From: Pimelobacter simplex
GTDB lineage: Bacteria > Actinomycetota > Actinomycetes > Propionibacteriales > Nocardioidaceae
NCBI RefSeq assembly: GCF_024662235.1
Contig: NZ_CP096276.1
Coordinates: 2,976,001-3,040,000, forward strand
Reading direction: 5' to 3'
DNA: 64,000 bases
Shown here one piece after another: positions 26,265-36,104 of the stretch (its first letter is position 1; the number at the start of each line of letters is the position of its first letter). The notes under the pieces are model-generated. The model saw only the letters and a program-made list of their open reading frames with translations, was not told the origin of the DNA and searched no databases. The translations under genes and the position numbers were made by a program.

Positions 26265-27071
26265 TCAGGCGACCTTGGCGAGCCGGCGGGCACGGAACAG
26301 GCGCACCAGGCCGGCGGAGGCGAACAGGGCGAGGGTGACGAGCAGCAGCATCGTGCTGACGGCGGCGACCGTCGGATCGATCTGCACCCGGACGCCGCTC
26401 CACATCTGCACCGGGAGGGTGCTGACATCGGGACCGGCGAGGAAGACGCTCGTCACGACCTCGTCGAAGGAGGTGATGAAGGCGAACAGCGCGCCCGCAG
26501 CGACGCTCGGCGCGATGCACGGCAGCGTGATCCGCAGAAACGTCGTGAAGCGGTTGGCGCCCAGGCTCATCGCCGCCATCTCGAGCCGCTCGTCGAAGCT
26601 GACGAGAGCCGCACTGACGTTGATCACGACGAACGGGACGGCCAGCGCCGTGTGCACGAGGACGAATCCGAGGATCGACTGGGTCAGGCCCACCTTGAGG
26701 AACACCGCGTAGACGGCGAGGCCGATGATCACGTAGGGCACGAGCACCGGGGCGAGCACGAGGCCGCTCACCAGCGCCTTGACCGGATAGCGACCGCGGA
26801 CCATGGCCAGCGCGGCCGCCGTACCGAGGACGATGGAGAGGATCGTGACCCACACGCCGATCTGCAGCGAGTTGAGCGTGGCGTTGATCCAGGCCGGGTC
26901 CTCGAAGTACGCCTGGTACCAGCGCGTCGAGAAGGCCTTGGGCGGGAACTCCAGGAACGAGCTGTCGTTGAACGAGGTCGGGATGACGAAGAAGACTGGA
27001 GCGACGAGGTAGAGCGCAGTCAGCACGACCAGCGCCACGAGACTGCCGCGGCAGAGGAGCTTGGTGTTCAC
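26265..27071 (-). CDS. ABC importer permease, PotC-like
   Basis: This is a 268-residue permease with six predicted helices. The EAA loop, EMAAMSLGANRFTTFLRITLPCIAPSVAAG, contacts the ATPase. The order of first helix, periplasmic FNDSSFLEFPPKAFSTRWYQAYFEDPAW and later helices matches PotC/YdcV permeases. The GTG start shows a 4-bp overlap with the upstream permease stop. Substrate class is likely a polyamine, amino-acid derivative or other cationic compound. Confidence 0.92.
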   Translation of the reverse strand: MNTKLLCRGSLVALVVLTALYLVAPVFFVIPTSFNDSSFLEFPPKAFSTRWYQAYFEDPAWINATLNSLQIGVWVTILSIVLGTAAALAMVRGRYPVKALVSGLVLAPVLVPYVIIGLAVYAVFLKVGLTQSILGFVLVHTALAVPFVVINVSAALVSFDERLEMAAMSLGANRFTTFLRITLPCIAPSVAAGALFAFITSFDEVVTSVFLAGPDVSTLPVQMWSGVRVQIDPTVAAVSTMLLLVTLALFASAGLVRLFRARRLAKVA

Positions 27072-27988
27072 CGCTCGCCTCCCATGAACTTGCCGATGTT
27101 GACGATGCGCGAGACCAGCACGAGCAGGACGCCGGTCACGAGAAGGAGGATGACGGCCAGCGCAGAGGCGAATCCCCAGCGCAGCACGGCCGAGAGCTGC
27201 TGGACGATGAGCTCACCGATCATCATGTCCTTGGGCCCGCCCAGCAGCGCGGGTGTGACGTAGAAGCCGATCGAGGAGATGAAGACCAGCAGGCACGACG
27301 CGGCGACGCCCGGCACGGTGAGTGGTGCGTAGACCCTCCAGAACGCCGAGACCGGACGGGCGCCCAGCCCCTCGGCGGCCTGCACGAGACGTCGGTCGAT
27401 CTGTCGCATCGTGGCGTACATCGGCAGCACGGCGTACGGCAGCATCACCTGGACCATGCCGACGAGGACGCCGGTCTGGTTGCGGATCAGCTGGAGCGGC
27501 TCGTCGATGAGGCCGAGCGACATCAGGCCCTGGTTGATGACACCCGTGTCGCCGAGCATCAGCACCCAGGCGAACGTGCGGACCAGGAGGCTCGTCCAGA
27601 ACGGGATGAGCACCGCCACCAGCATCACCCCGCGCCAGAACGGCGGCGCGAGCGTCATGAGGTAGGCGTAGGGGAAGCCGAGCAGCAGGGTCACGAGCGT
27701 GACCAGGCCGGAGATCCGGAAGGTGTTGCCGAGGACGTCGAGGTAGACCGGCGAGCTGAAGAAGTCGCGGTAGTTGTCCAGGCCCGTCGTCGGGTCGGTG
27801 AAGCTGCGCGCCAGGATCGTCACCAGCGGCACGACGAACACGACCAGCAGGAAGACGACCAGCGGGAGCACCAGCAGTCCCCACCCATCGAGCAGGCGCG
27901 GTCGCCGCCGGGCCGCCGCCGCGGGGGCGCCGGCACCGGGCGTCGTACCGCTCTGCTGCGGCGCCCGTGCCGAGACGGTCGAGCTCAC
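27068..27988 (-). CDS. ABC importer permease, PotB-like
   Basis: This is a 306-residue permease with a Pro/Ala-rich N-terminal tail and six helices. The EAA motif is VQAAEGLGARPVSAFWRVYAPLTVPGVAAS, and the LARSFTDPTTGLDNYRDFFSSPVYLDVLGNTF segment is typical of PotB. I place the start at the GTG at 27988, which makes a GTGA overlap with the lipoprotein gene; an ATG at 28000 would add four residues. It pairs with the PotC-like permease to form the membrane pore. Confidence 0.9.
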   Translation of the reverse strand: MSSTVSARAPQQSGTTPGAGAPAAAARRRPRLLDGWGLLVLPLVVFLLVVFVVPLVTILARSFTDPTTGLDNYRDFFSSPVYLDVLGNTFRISGLVTLVTLLLGFPYAYLMTLAPPFWRGVMLVAVLIPFWTSLLVRTFAWVLMLGDTGVINQGLMSLGLIDEPLQLIRNQTGVLVGMVQVMLPYAVLPMYATMRQIDRRLVQAAEGLGARPVSAFWRVYAPLTVPGVAASCLLVFISSIGFYVTPALLGGPKDMMIGELIVQQLSAVLRWGFASALAVILLLVTGVLLVLVSRIVNIGKFMGGER

Positions 27989-29025
27989 TTGGCGGCCCAT
28001 TCGTTCAGCCGCTCGGAGACCTCGTCGTAGTGCTCGGCCCAGTAGGCGTAGTCGATGATCGCGGCGCGCTTGGGGGCGTTGTCGGGTGAGGTCGGGAGCT
28101 CCTTGAGGACGTCAGGCTTGACGTACTCCAGGGCATCCTTCGTGATCGGGCCGTAGGCCGTCGCGTTGGAGTAGCCGGCCTGGGCCTCCGGGTGGTCGAC
28201 GTACCACTGCATCCACTTCTGGGCGTTCTCGGCGTTCTTGGCGCCCTTGGGGATGACGAGCTGGTCGTAGGACAGGAGGTGCTCGTTCCACTCGTTGGCG
28301 ACCGGCTGGCCCTCCTTGGCGGCGGAGTAGATCCGGCCGTTCCAGGCCTGGACCAGCGGCGCCTCGCCCGAGGCGACGAGCTGCTGCTGCTGCTCGCCGG
28401 TCTCGTAGAAGACGATGTCGTCCTTGATCGTGTCGAGCTTCTTGAAGGCCCGGTCGATGTCGAGGGGGTAGAGCTCGTCCGGCTTGACCCCGTCGGCCAG
28501 CAGCGCGGCCTCGAAGATCGCGCCCGTGGCGTACTTCCAGAAGCCGCGCTTGCCCGGGAACTTCTTGGTGTCGAAGAACTCCGCCCAGGTGGTCGGGTGG
28601 GCCTGGGGGAACTTGTCGGTGTTGTAGCCGATGGTGAAGGCGTACTCGAGGACCGGGATCGCGCAGTCGGTGACCTCTTCGGGGTTGAGGCCGGCGGTGT
28701 CGATGATGCTGGTGTCGAGCTTCTCGGCCCAGCCCTTGTCGCACGCCGTGTGGGCGAAGTTCGGCTCGACCTCGACGACGTCCCAGCTGACCTTGCCGGA
28801 CTCCACCTGAGCGCGGAACTTGGCGTAGTCGCTGGGCGAGTCCTGCTTGATCGTGACGCCCGCCTCGTCGGCCCACGGGACGACGGCCTCCTTGATGTGC
28901 GTCTTCTGGTCCTGGCCGCCCCACATCACGATCGTGAGCTGGTCGTCGCTGCCCCCCGCAGCGCCGCAACCTGCCAGCCCGACCACCGCCGTGAGCGCGA
29001 CACCCGCCGTCAGAACTCGCTTCAT
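27985..29025 (-). CDS. ABC importer substrate-binding lipoprotein, PotD-like
   Basis: This is a 346-residue extracytoplasmic binding protein of the spermidine/putrescine-binding (PotD) family. The signal MKRVLTAGVALTAVVGLAGCG ends in a lipobox (LAGC), so it is lipid-anchored outside the membrane. Family-like segments include WDVVEVEPNFAHTACDKGWAEKLD, VPVLEYAFTIGYN, TTWAEFFDTKKFPGKRGFW and LVQAWNGRIYSAAKEGQPV. The ATG at 29025 is preferred to an upstream TTG at 29043 because it starts the signal peptide properly. It is the first gene of the 12-gene operon and defines what the pathway consumes; whether that is a polyamine or another compound remains open. Confidence 0.88.
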   Translation of the reverse strand: MKRVLTAGVALTAVVGLAGCGAAGGSDDQLTIVMWGGQDQKTHIKEAVVPWADEAGVTIKQDSPSDYAKFRAQVESGKVSWDVVEVEPNFAHTACDKGWAEKLDTSIIDTAGLNPEEVTDCAIPVLEYAFTIGYNTDKFPQAHPTTWAEFFDTKKFPGKRGFWKYATGAIFEAALLADGVKPDELYPLDIDRAFKKLDTIKDDIVFYETGEQQQQLVASGEAPLVQAWNGRIYSAAKEGQPVANEWNEHLLSYDQLVIPKGAKNAENAQKWMQWYVDHPEAQAGYSNATAYGPITKDALEYVKPDVLKELPTSPDNAPKRAAIIDYAYWAEHYDEVSERLNEWAAK

Positions 29026-29045
29026 CTTGACCCCGGCTTTCAAAG

Positions 29046-29061
29046 TTGATTGGTGCGTCAG
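29046..29061. promoter_or_regulatory. Operator-like site upstream of the ABC/catabolic operon (site 1)
   Basis: TTGATT-GGTG-CGTCAG matches the TTGACT-N4-AGTCAR operator pattern at most half-site positions, with the same 4-bp spacer as the tetR autoregulatory site. It lies 21 bp before the lipoprotein ATG, where a repressor would block the transcript leader. Confidence 0.5.
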
Positions 29062-29121
29062 TTATCTATCACCAGAGTGATCGGCGTCACGGGGCCGTGT
29101 CAAGGGTCACCCCCGTCTATT

Positions 29122-29137
29122 TCGACTGGCGAGTCAG
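29122..29137. promoter_or_regulatory. Operator-like site upstream of the ABC/catabolic operon (site 2)
   Basis: TCGACT-GGCG-AGTCAG is a second near match to the same inverted-repeat pattern, about 76 bp from site 1. Paired sites would suit cooperative TetR binding. Confidence 0.5.
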
Positions 29138-29145
29138 AAATGCCG

Positions 29146-29189
29146 CCGAAGTCGCAGGGTTGCGGCACCGAAGTCGCAGGGTTACGGCG
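29146..29189 (-). repeat. Two tandem 22-bp repeats, core CGAAGTCGCAGGGTT
   Basis: Two consecutive 22-bp units (29146-29167 and 29168-29189) share the core CCGAAGTCGCAGGGTT. Read on the minus strand the core is AACCCTGCGACTTCGG. The same core occurs four times in the opposite orientation on the other side of the tetR gene (29939-30026). No coding function is evident. Confidence 0.75.
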
Positions 29190-29204
29190 CCGGGAATGCC
29201 GCAA

Positions 29205-29233
29205 GGGGCCGGTGGCGCATCGCCACCGGCCCC
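29205..29233 (-). terminator. Strong hairpin terminator after tetR
   Basis: GGGGCCGGTGGCG and CGCCACCGGCCCC form a perfect 13-bp stem around a CAT loop, 25 bp past the tetR stop. It has no clear U-tract, as is common for actinobacterial terminators. Confidence 0.65.
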
Positions 29234-29257
29234 TCGCGGGTCGTCGTACCGAGCAGG

Positions 29258-29854
29258 TCAGGGAGCCAGGAAGAACCACTCCAGCACCTGCTCGCAGACC
29301 GCACGCATCCGGTCCGCGGTCATGCTGCGCGAGCCGAGGAGGACCTGCAGGCTCAGTCCGTCGATCATGCCGATCAGGCCGTTGGCGAAGACGACCGCGT
29401 CTCCGTCGCGGAACTCCCCCGCGTCCTGGCCGTCGCGGATGATCGCGGCGACGGCGCGGCGCCACTCGCCGTACACGCGCTCGTTGAGCTCTTGGAGGTC
29501 AGGATCGTGGAGCGCCTCGACCCACAGCTCGGCCCACACGTGCCAGGCGGCGATCGTGGCGTCGCCCTCGGGGAGGTACGACTCCACGAAGTCGCGCAGC
29601 CGCTGTCGCGGCGCCGCATCGCTCTCGAGGATCTCGCGGCGCCGGCCCAGCGACTGGGTGAAGTTCCAGTCGAAGGCCGCGTGCATGAGGTCGCGCTTGG
29701 TGTCGAAGTAGTAGTGCACCGTGCCCGTGCTCGTCCCGGCCCGCTTCGCCACGTCGGCGATGCGCAGCGACTTGAAGCCGATCTCCGAGACGACCTCGCA
29801 GGCCGCGACGAGGATCTGCTCCTTGCGCTCGGCCTCCACGCTGGCTCTGGCCAT
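29258..29854 (-). CDS. TetR family regulator upstream of the catabolic operon
   Basis: This is a 198-residue repressor with an N-terminal helix-turn-helix (ILVAACEVVSEIGFKSLRIADVAKRAGTSTGTVHYYFDTKRDLM, about residues 13-56) and a BetI-like ligand domain. The ATG at 29854 has GGAGGAG upstream; 23 further upstream codons are open but cross the operator and are not expected to be translated. A perfect 20-bp palindrome at 29872 overlaps its own promoter region, which indicates autoregulation. Related sites before the ABC lipoprotein gene suggest that it also controls the 12-gene operon. Confidence 0.9.
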   Translation of the reverse strand: MARASVEAERKEQILVAACEVVSEIGFKSLRIADVAKRAGTSTGTVHYYFDTKRDLMHAAFDWNFTQSLGRRREILESDAAPRQRLRDFVESYLPEGDATIAAWHVWAELWVEALHDPDLQELNERVYGEWRRAVAAIIRDGQDAGEFRDGDAVVFANGLIGMIDGLSLQVLLGSRSMTADRMRAVCEQVLEWFFLAP

Positions 29855-29871
29855 GGACTGCTCCTCCGGTC

Positions 29872-29891
29872 GATTGACTGACCAGTCAATC
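29872..29891. promoter_or_regulatory. Perfect palindromic operator at the tetR promoter
   Basis: GATTGACTGACCAGTCAATC has 8-bp arms (GATTGACT/AGTCAATC) around GACC. It lies 18 bp upstream of the tetR ATG. This is the best copy of a motif seen at four positions in the window. Confidence 0.8.
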
Positions 29892-29905
29892 ATTGGAGGG
29901 TGGAT

Positions 29906-29933
29906 CCTGCAAGAGTCCACCAACTCTTGCAGG
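29906..29933 (-). terminator. Perfect hairpin, probable leuS terminator
   Basis: CCTGCAAGAGT and ACTCTTGCAGG form a perfect 11-bp stem with a 6-nt loop. It lies downstream of leuS beyond the four tandem repeats and upstream of tetR. It lacks a U-tract. Confidence 0.5.
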
Positions 29934-29938
29934 CGTCG

Positions 29939-30024
29939 CCCTACGACTTCGACGCAGCAACCCTACGACTTCGACGGAGGAACCCTGCTACTTCGAGGGA
30001 GGAACCGTGCTACTTCGGCGGGGG

Positions 30025-30026
<2 letters not shown>
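29939..30026 (+). repeat. Four tandem 22-bp repeats abutting the leuS stop
   Basis: Units begin at 29939, 29961, 29983 and 30005, with exactly 22-bp periodicity. The shared core is CC(C/G)T(A/G)C(G/T)ACTTCG, and units 1-3 end in AGCAA or AGGAA. The fourth unit runs into the leuS stop codon. The core is the reverse complement of the repeats at 29146-29189, so the two arrays bracket tetR in inverted orientation. Confidence 0.8.
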
Positions 30027-32523
<2,497 letters not shown>

Positions 32524-32554
32524 CTCAGCTCTCTCGTCTCTGCCCTGGACATGC

Positions 32555-32578
32555 AAAAGCCCCTCGACAGGGAGGGGC
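32555..32578 (-). terminator. Leader terminator of leuS (attenuator stem)
   Basis: On the minus strand GCCCCTC-CCTGTC-GAGGGGC is followed by TTTT, a good intrinsic terminator only 31 nt before the leuS ATG. There is no room for a promoter between it and leuS, so the terminator must be read through or disrupted for leuS to be expressed. Confidence 0.75.
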
Positions 32579-32579
32579 C

Positions 32580-32611
32580 GCCGCGTCGACCGGTCTGGTC
32601 GTCGACGCGGC
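32580..32611 (-). promoter_or_regulatory. Leader hairpin between leader peptide and terminator
   Basis: CCGCGTCGAC and GTCGACGCGG form a perfect 10-bp stem, 11 with the flanking pair. The base of the stem touches the leader-peptide stop codon. An alternative TCGAC/GTCGA pairing with the terminator loop is possible, giving a weak candidate antiterminator. Confidence 0.55.
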
Positions 32612-32631
32612 TAGGTAAGAAGCAGGATCAT
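32611..32631 (-). CDS. leuS leader peptide MILLLT
   Basis: ATG-ATC-CTG-CTT-CTT-ACC-TAG encodes six residues with three consecutive leucines. Two of them use CTT, which should be a rare codon in this GC-rich genome. It is followed immediately by a stable hairpin and an intrinsic terminator before leuS, the standard layout of ribosome-mediated attenuation. No Shine-Dalgarno sequence is visible, and a TAGGAT -10-like element at 32644-32649 would give a very short leader. It was inferred from sequence and is not in any annotation I can check. Confidence 0.6.
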   Translation of the reverse strand: MILLLT

Positions 32632-32646
32632 CCGCACGCGGTCATC

Positions 32647-34425
32647 CTACTCCTCCCCTGCCTCCGGTCCCTCGTCCGTACCGCGGGCCCACGCGGCCCA
32701 CAGCCGGGCGAACGGTCCCCCGGCGGCGCGCAGCGCGTCCGGGGTGTCGAGCTCGACGAGCCGGCCGTGCTCCATGACGGCGACCCGGTCGCAGCGCGCG
32801 GCCTGGCTGAGCCGGTGGGCGACGATGATCGTCGTCCGGCCGGCGGTGGCGCGCTCGATGGCCCCCTCGAGCTGGCGGGCACCGGCGCTGCCGGCCTCCG
32901 CCGTCGCCTCGTCCAGTACGACGACCGGCGGGTCGGCGAGCACCAGCCGGGCCAGCGCGACCTCCTGGGCCTGCAGCGCGGTGAGCGCGTGCCCGCCGGC
33001 GCCGATCGTGGTGTCGAGCCCCTCCGGCAGCGCGGTCGCCCAGCCGAGCGCACCGACCAGGTCGAGCGCGGCGCTGAGCTCGTCGTCGCTCGCCTGGGGC
33101 GCGGCCAGGCGCAGGTCGTCGCTCAGGGAGCCGCGGAACAGGTGCACGTCCTGGGTGATGAGCGCCGCGGAGTGGCGCAGCACCTCGGGCGGCAGCTCGG
33201 CGGTGGTGGCGCCGCCGAGCCAGACCGCGCCCGTGGTGGGCAGGCGCAGACCGGTGACGAGCGCACCGAGCGTGGACTTGCCGGCGCCGCTGGCGCCGAC
33301 GACGGCGAGCCGCTCCCCCGGAGCGACCTCGAAGGCGACCTCGTGCAGGACCGGGTGGTCGGGGTGGTAGCCGAAGCCGACGCCCGCGAACCGCACCGAG
33401 CGGTCCTGGACCGGGACGTCGCTGCCCGCGGGCACCACGCGGCGCGGCGCCTCCAGCACGCCGACGAGACGGCCGAGGCCAGCCGCGGCGGACTGCACCT
33501 CCTCGAGCAGGGCGAGCACGATGTTGATCGGGTTGAAGAGCCGGATGAACATCAGCGCGGCCGCGGTCGCGTCACCCGCGGTGACCGCGTCGCGGGTGAC
33601 CAGCCAGCCGCCGACCACGAGGATCGCGCTGGTGCCGACGTACTCGGCGAGGTTGAGGCGCTGGAAGAACGTGGTCCGCATGACCACGGCGTCGAGACGC
33701 AGCGACCGGGTGGCGAGGGCGCGCTCGCGGATGATCCCGCGGTGGCGCTCCCCCAGGCCGAAGGCGCGGACGGTGCCGCTGGCCTGGACGGACTCGAGGA
33801 TCTGCTGCACCTCGGCACCCTCGGCCGTGGCCAGCCGGCGGTACGTCGGCCCGGCCAGGCGGAGGTAGGCACGGGTCGCCCAGAGCTGGATCGGTACGGC
33901 GACCAGCGCGGCCAGCGCGAAGCGGTAGTCGACGAACGCCAGGCCCACCACGCTGAGCACGAGCGTGACGGCGGCACCGCCGAAGCGGCTCAGCACGGCA
34001 CGGACGACCTCGGCGAGCGCCCGGACGTCCTGGCTGACCCGGGCGAGGAGGTCGCCGGTGCCGGAGTCCTCGACGACGCCGTAGTCGAGGTGGAGGGCGT
34101 GGTCGAGCACGTCCTCGCGCAGCTCGGCGACGGCCGGCTCGCCGACCTGGGCGATGAGCAGCTCGGCGACGAGGCCGGCCACGCCGGCCAGGGCCGCGAG
34201 CGCGACGAGCGCGAGGACCGGACCGGTCAGCGTGCCGCCGTCGGCGCCGGGCGCGAGGACCCGGTCGACGACGCGGCCGATGACGACCGGGACGGCGATG
34301 CCGGCGACCGCCGCGACGACCATCATCACGACGGCGGCGGCCGCGAGAGCCGCGCGGGGACGCAGGATCCGGCGCAGCTCGCGCAGGATCGCGCGACCGG
34401 AGCCGATCCCGATCAGGGCGCTCAT
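32647..34425 (-). CDS. ABC exporter-fold subunit B (intact Walker motifs, degenerate signature)
   Basis: This is a 592-residue half transporter with six N-terminal membrane helices and a C-terminal nucleotide-binding domain. Walker A GASGAGKST (about 377-385), Q-loop LITQD, Walker B VVVLDE (about 501-506) and switch histidine VAHRLS are intact. The ABC signature reads LTALQ (about 481-485) in place of LSGGQ. Its start overlaps the stop of subunit A by 4 bp, so the two should form a heterodimer. As the last gene of the siderophore operon, the pair may export a siderophore or, like mycobacterial IrtAB, import a ferric siderophore with an exporter fold. Confidence 0.88.
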   Translation of the reverse strand: MSALIGIGSGRAILRELRRILRPRAALAAAAVVMMVVAAVAGIAVPVVIGRVVDRVLAPGADGGTLTGPVLALVALAALAGVAGLVAELLIAQVGEPAVAELREDVLDHALHLDYGVVEDSGTGDLLARVSQDVRALAEVVRAVLSRFGGAAVTLVLSVVGLAFVDYRFALAALVAVPIQLWATRAYLRLAGPTYRRLATAEGAEVQQILESVQASGTVRAFGLGERHRGIIRERALATRSLRLDAVVMRTTFFQRLNLAEYVGTSAILVVGGWLVTRDAVTAGDATAAALMFIRLFNPINIVLALLEEVQSAAAGLGRLVGVLEAPRRVVPAGSDVPVQDRSVRFAGVGFGYHPDHPVLHEVAFEVAPGERLAVVGASGAGKSTLGALVTGLRLPTTGAVWLGGATTAELPPEVLRHSAALITQDVHLFRGSLSDDLRLAAPQASDDELSAALDLVGALGWATALPEGLDTTIGAGGHALTALQAQEVALARLVLADPPVVVLDEATAEAGSAGARQLEGAIERATAGRTTIIVAHRLSQAARCDRVAVMEHGRLVELDTPDALRAAGGPFARLWAAWARGTDEGPEAGEE

Positions 34426-36104
34426 CGGAGCACCGCCGCGGCGTACTCGGTGTGGTCGAGCAGCGTGTGGTGGGTGCCGACGACGACCTCGCCGTCGAGC
34501 CACACCACCTCGTCGCAGGCGTCGAGGAGCACGGGGCTGGTGGTGAGCACGACCGTGGTCCGCTCGGCGCGGACGGCGACCAGGCGCTCGGCGATGAGCG
34601 CCTCGGTCACGGAGTCGACGGCGCTGGTCGGCTCGTGGAGCACCAGGACCGGGGCGTCCACGGCCAGCGCCCGGGCCAGGCCGACCCGCTGCCGCTGGCC
34701 GCCGGAGAGCAGGTGTCCGCCCTCGCCGACCTGGGCGTCGAGCCCGCCGGGGATGACGTCGAGGACGTCGGTGACGGCGGCGGCGTCGATGGCCGTGGCG
34801 ACGGCGCCGGGGTCGCGGTCGGCACCGTCGACGTTGTCGGCGAGGGTGCCGGTGAAGAGGCGGGCGTCGTGCGGCGCCACGACGACGGTACGACGCAGCG
34901 CGGCCGGCTCGGCGGTGCTGAGGACGACGTCGTCCAGGCGGACCAGGTCGCCGTGCGGACGCGGCTCGCCGGTGAGCGCGGCGGCGAGGCGCTCGAGCTG
35001 CTCGGGGCTGCCGACCACGCCGGTGGCGGCGCCGGGCCGGAACCGCAGCGCGCTGCCGGGCAGGTCGACGACCCGGCCGTCGACGTCGAGGGGGCCGGGC
35101 GGGTCGGCCAGCGGCGCGTCGCCGTACGGCGGCGGCGGGGTCACCAGCACCCCGGAGACCCGCGCCGCAGCCGCGCGGACCGTGGCGAGCTCGGCGAAGG
35201 TGTAGGCGACCATCTGGAGCGGTCCGGACAGGAACTGGGCGAGACCGAGCGCGGCGACGAGGGCGCCGAGGCTGAGCCGGCCGTCGAGCGCGAGCCCGCC
35301 GGCGACCGCGACGGTCGCGGCGACCAGCAGGGCAGGCGCGAGCGCGGCCAGGGCCTCGAAGCCGGCGCCCGCACGAGCGCTGCGGAGCGCGGCGCCCAGG
35401 GCGTGCCCGCTGACCAGGCGGAAGCGGCGGCTGGCCGCGTCCTCGGCGGAGAGGCCCTTGAGCACGCGCAGCCCGGTGAGCAGGTCGGCAGCGGCGTCGG
35501 CCGCCTCGGCGCTGGCCTGGCGGTCGGCGATGACGCGGCGCTCCAGGAGGACCGAGGCGCGGTGCAGGAGCAGGGTCACGACGACCACGCCGACCACGAC
35601 GACCAGGCCGACGACGGGGTGGATCCGCAGCAGGGCGACGACGGCGACGAGCATGCCGGCCAGGCCGGCGGCGAACATCTGGAGCACGCCCGAGCTCTCC
35701 GCGACCGTGCGGACGTCGGAGGAGGCGACCTCGGCCAGGCCGCCGGAGCCGTTGTCGTGCGGGCCGACGCCGCGGACGTCGAGCAGGTGGGCCGCGACCC
35801 GGCGGCGCAGGGCGACCTCGGCGTCGGCGGCGACCCGGGTCGCCGTGCGGTCGAAGCAGCGGTAGGAGAACGAGAGCACGGCGAAGGTCACGGCCAGCAC
35901 GAGCACCCAGCGCAGCAGGGCCTGGTCGTCGCGGGCGCTGACGCCGCGGTCGAGCGCGAGGCCGACGACGACCGGCACCATCGCCTCACCGGCCTGGTGA
36001 CCGATCGCGCAGACCGTCGCGAGGGTGACCCGCCACGGCTGCGCCGTGATCGCGTCGCGCAGCAGCCCGCCGGGGCTGGGCGCGCGGGTGGCCGGCTCAG
36101 CCAT
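34422..36104 (-). CDS. ABC exporter-fold subunit A (degenerate Walker A/B, intact signature)
   Basis: This is a 560-residue half transporter with an N-terminal six-helix membrane domain and a C-terminal nucleotide-binding domain. The signature LSGGQRQRVGLARAL (about 466-480) is canonical. The P-loop position reads GVVGSPEQLE (about 362-371) with no GK(S/T). Walker B is VLVLHE, with His for the metal-binding Asp, and the switch histidine is missing (VVLTTSPVLL). It therefore should not hydrolyse ATP through its own Walker site and would supply the signature for subunit B. Its ATG overlaps the FecE-type ATPase gene by 8 bp. Confidence 0.88.
   Translation of the reverse strand: MAEPATRAPSPGGLLRDAITAQPWRVTLATVCAIGHQAGEAMVPVVVGLALDRGVSARDDQALLRWVLVLAVTFAVLSFSYRCFDRTATRVAADAEVALRRRVAAHLLDVRGVGPHDNGSGGLAEVASSDVRTVAESSGVLQMFAAGLAGMLVAVVALLRIHPVVGLVVVVGVVVVTLLLHRASVLLERRVIADRQASAEAADAAADLLTGLRVLKGLSAEDAASRRFRLVSGHALGAALRSARAGAGFEALAALAPALLVAATVAVAGGLALDGRLSLGALVAALGLAQFLSGPLQMVAYTFAELATVRAAAARVSGVLVTPPPPYGDAPLADPPGPLDVDGRVVDLPGSALRFRPGAATGVVGSPEQLERLAAALTGEPRPHGDLVRLDDVVLSTAEPAALRRTVVVAPHDARLFTGTLADNVDGADRDPGAVATAIDAAAVTDVLDVIPGGLDAQVGEGGHLLSGGQRQRVGLARALAVDAPVLVLHEPTSAVDSVTEALIAERLVAVRAERTTVVLTTSPVLLDACDEVVWLDGEVVVGTHHTLLDHTEYAAAVLR

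Noticed and set aside
32555..32578. This hairpin as merely the end of the siderophore operon
   Set aside because: It cannot be only that, because no space for a leuS promoter exists between it and the leuS start; it may still also end the upstream transcript.
32524..32646. T-box riboswitch before leuS
   Set aside because: No T-box consensus or specifier-loop architecture is visible; the leucine-rich mini-ORF with terminator fits attenuation better.
34422..36104. Sequencing error as the cause of the missing Walker A in subunit A
   Set aside because: The frame is intact on both sides, Walker B and the switch region are also changed, and the partner shows the complementary signature defect.
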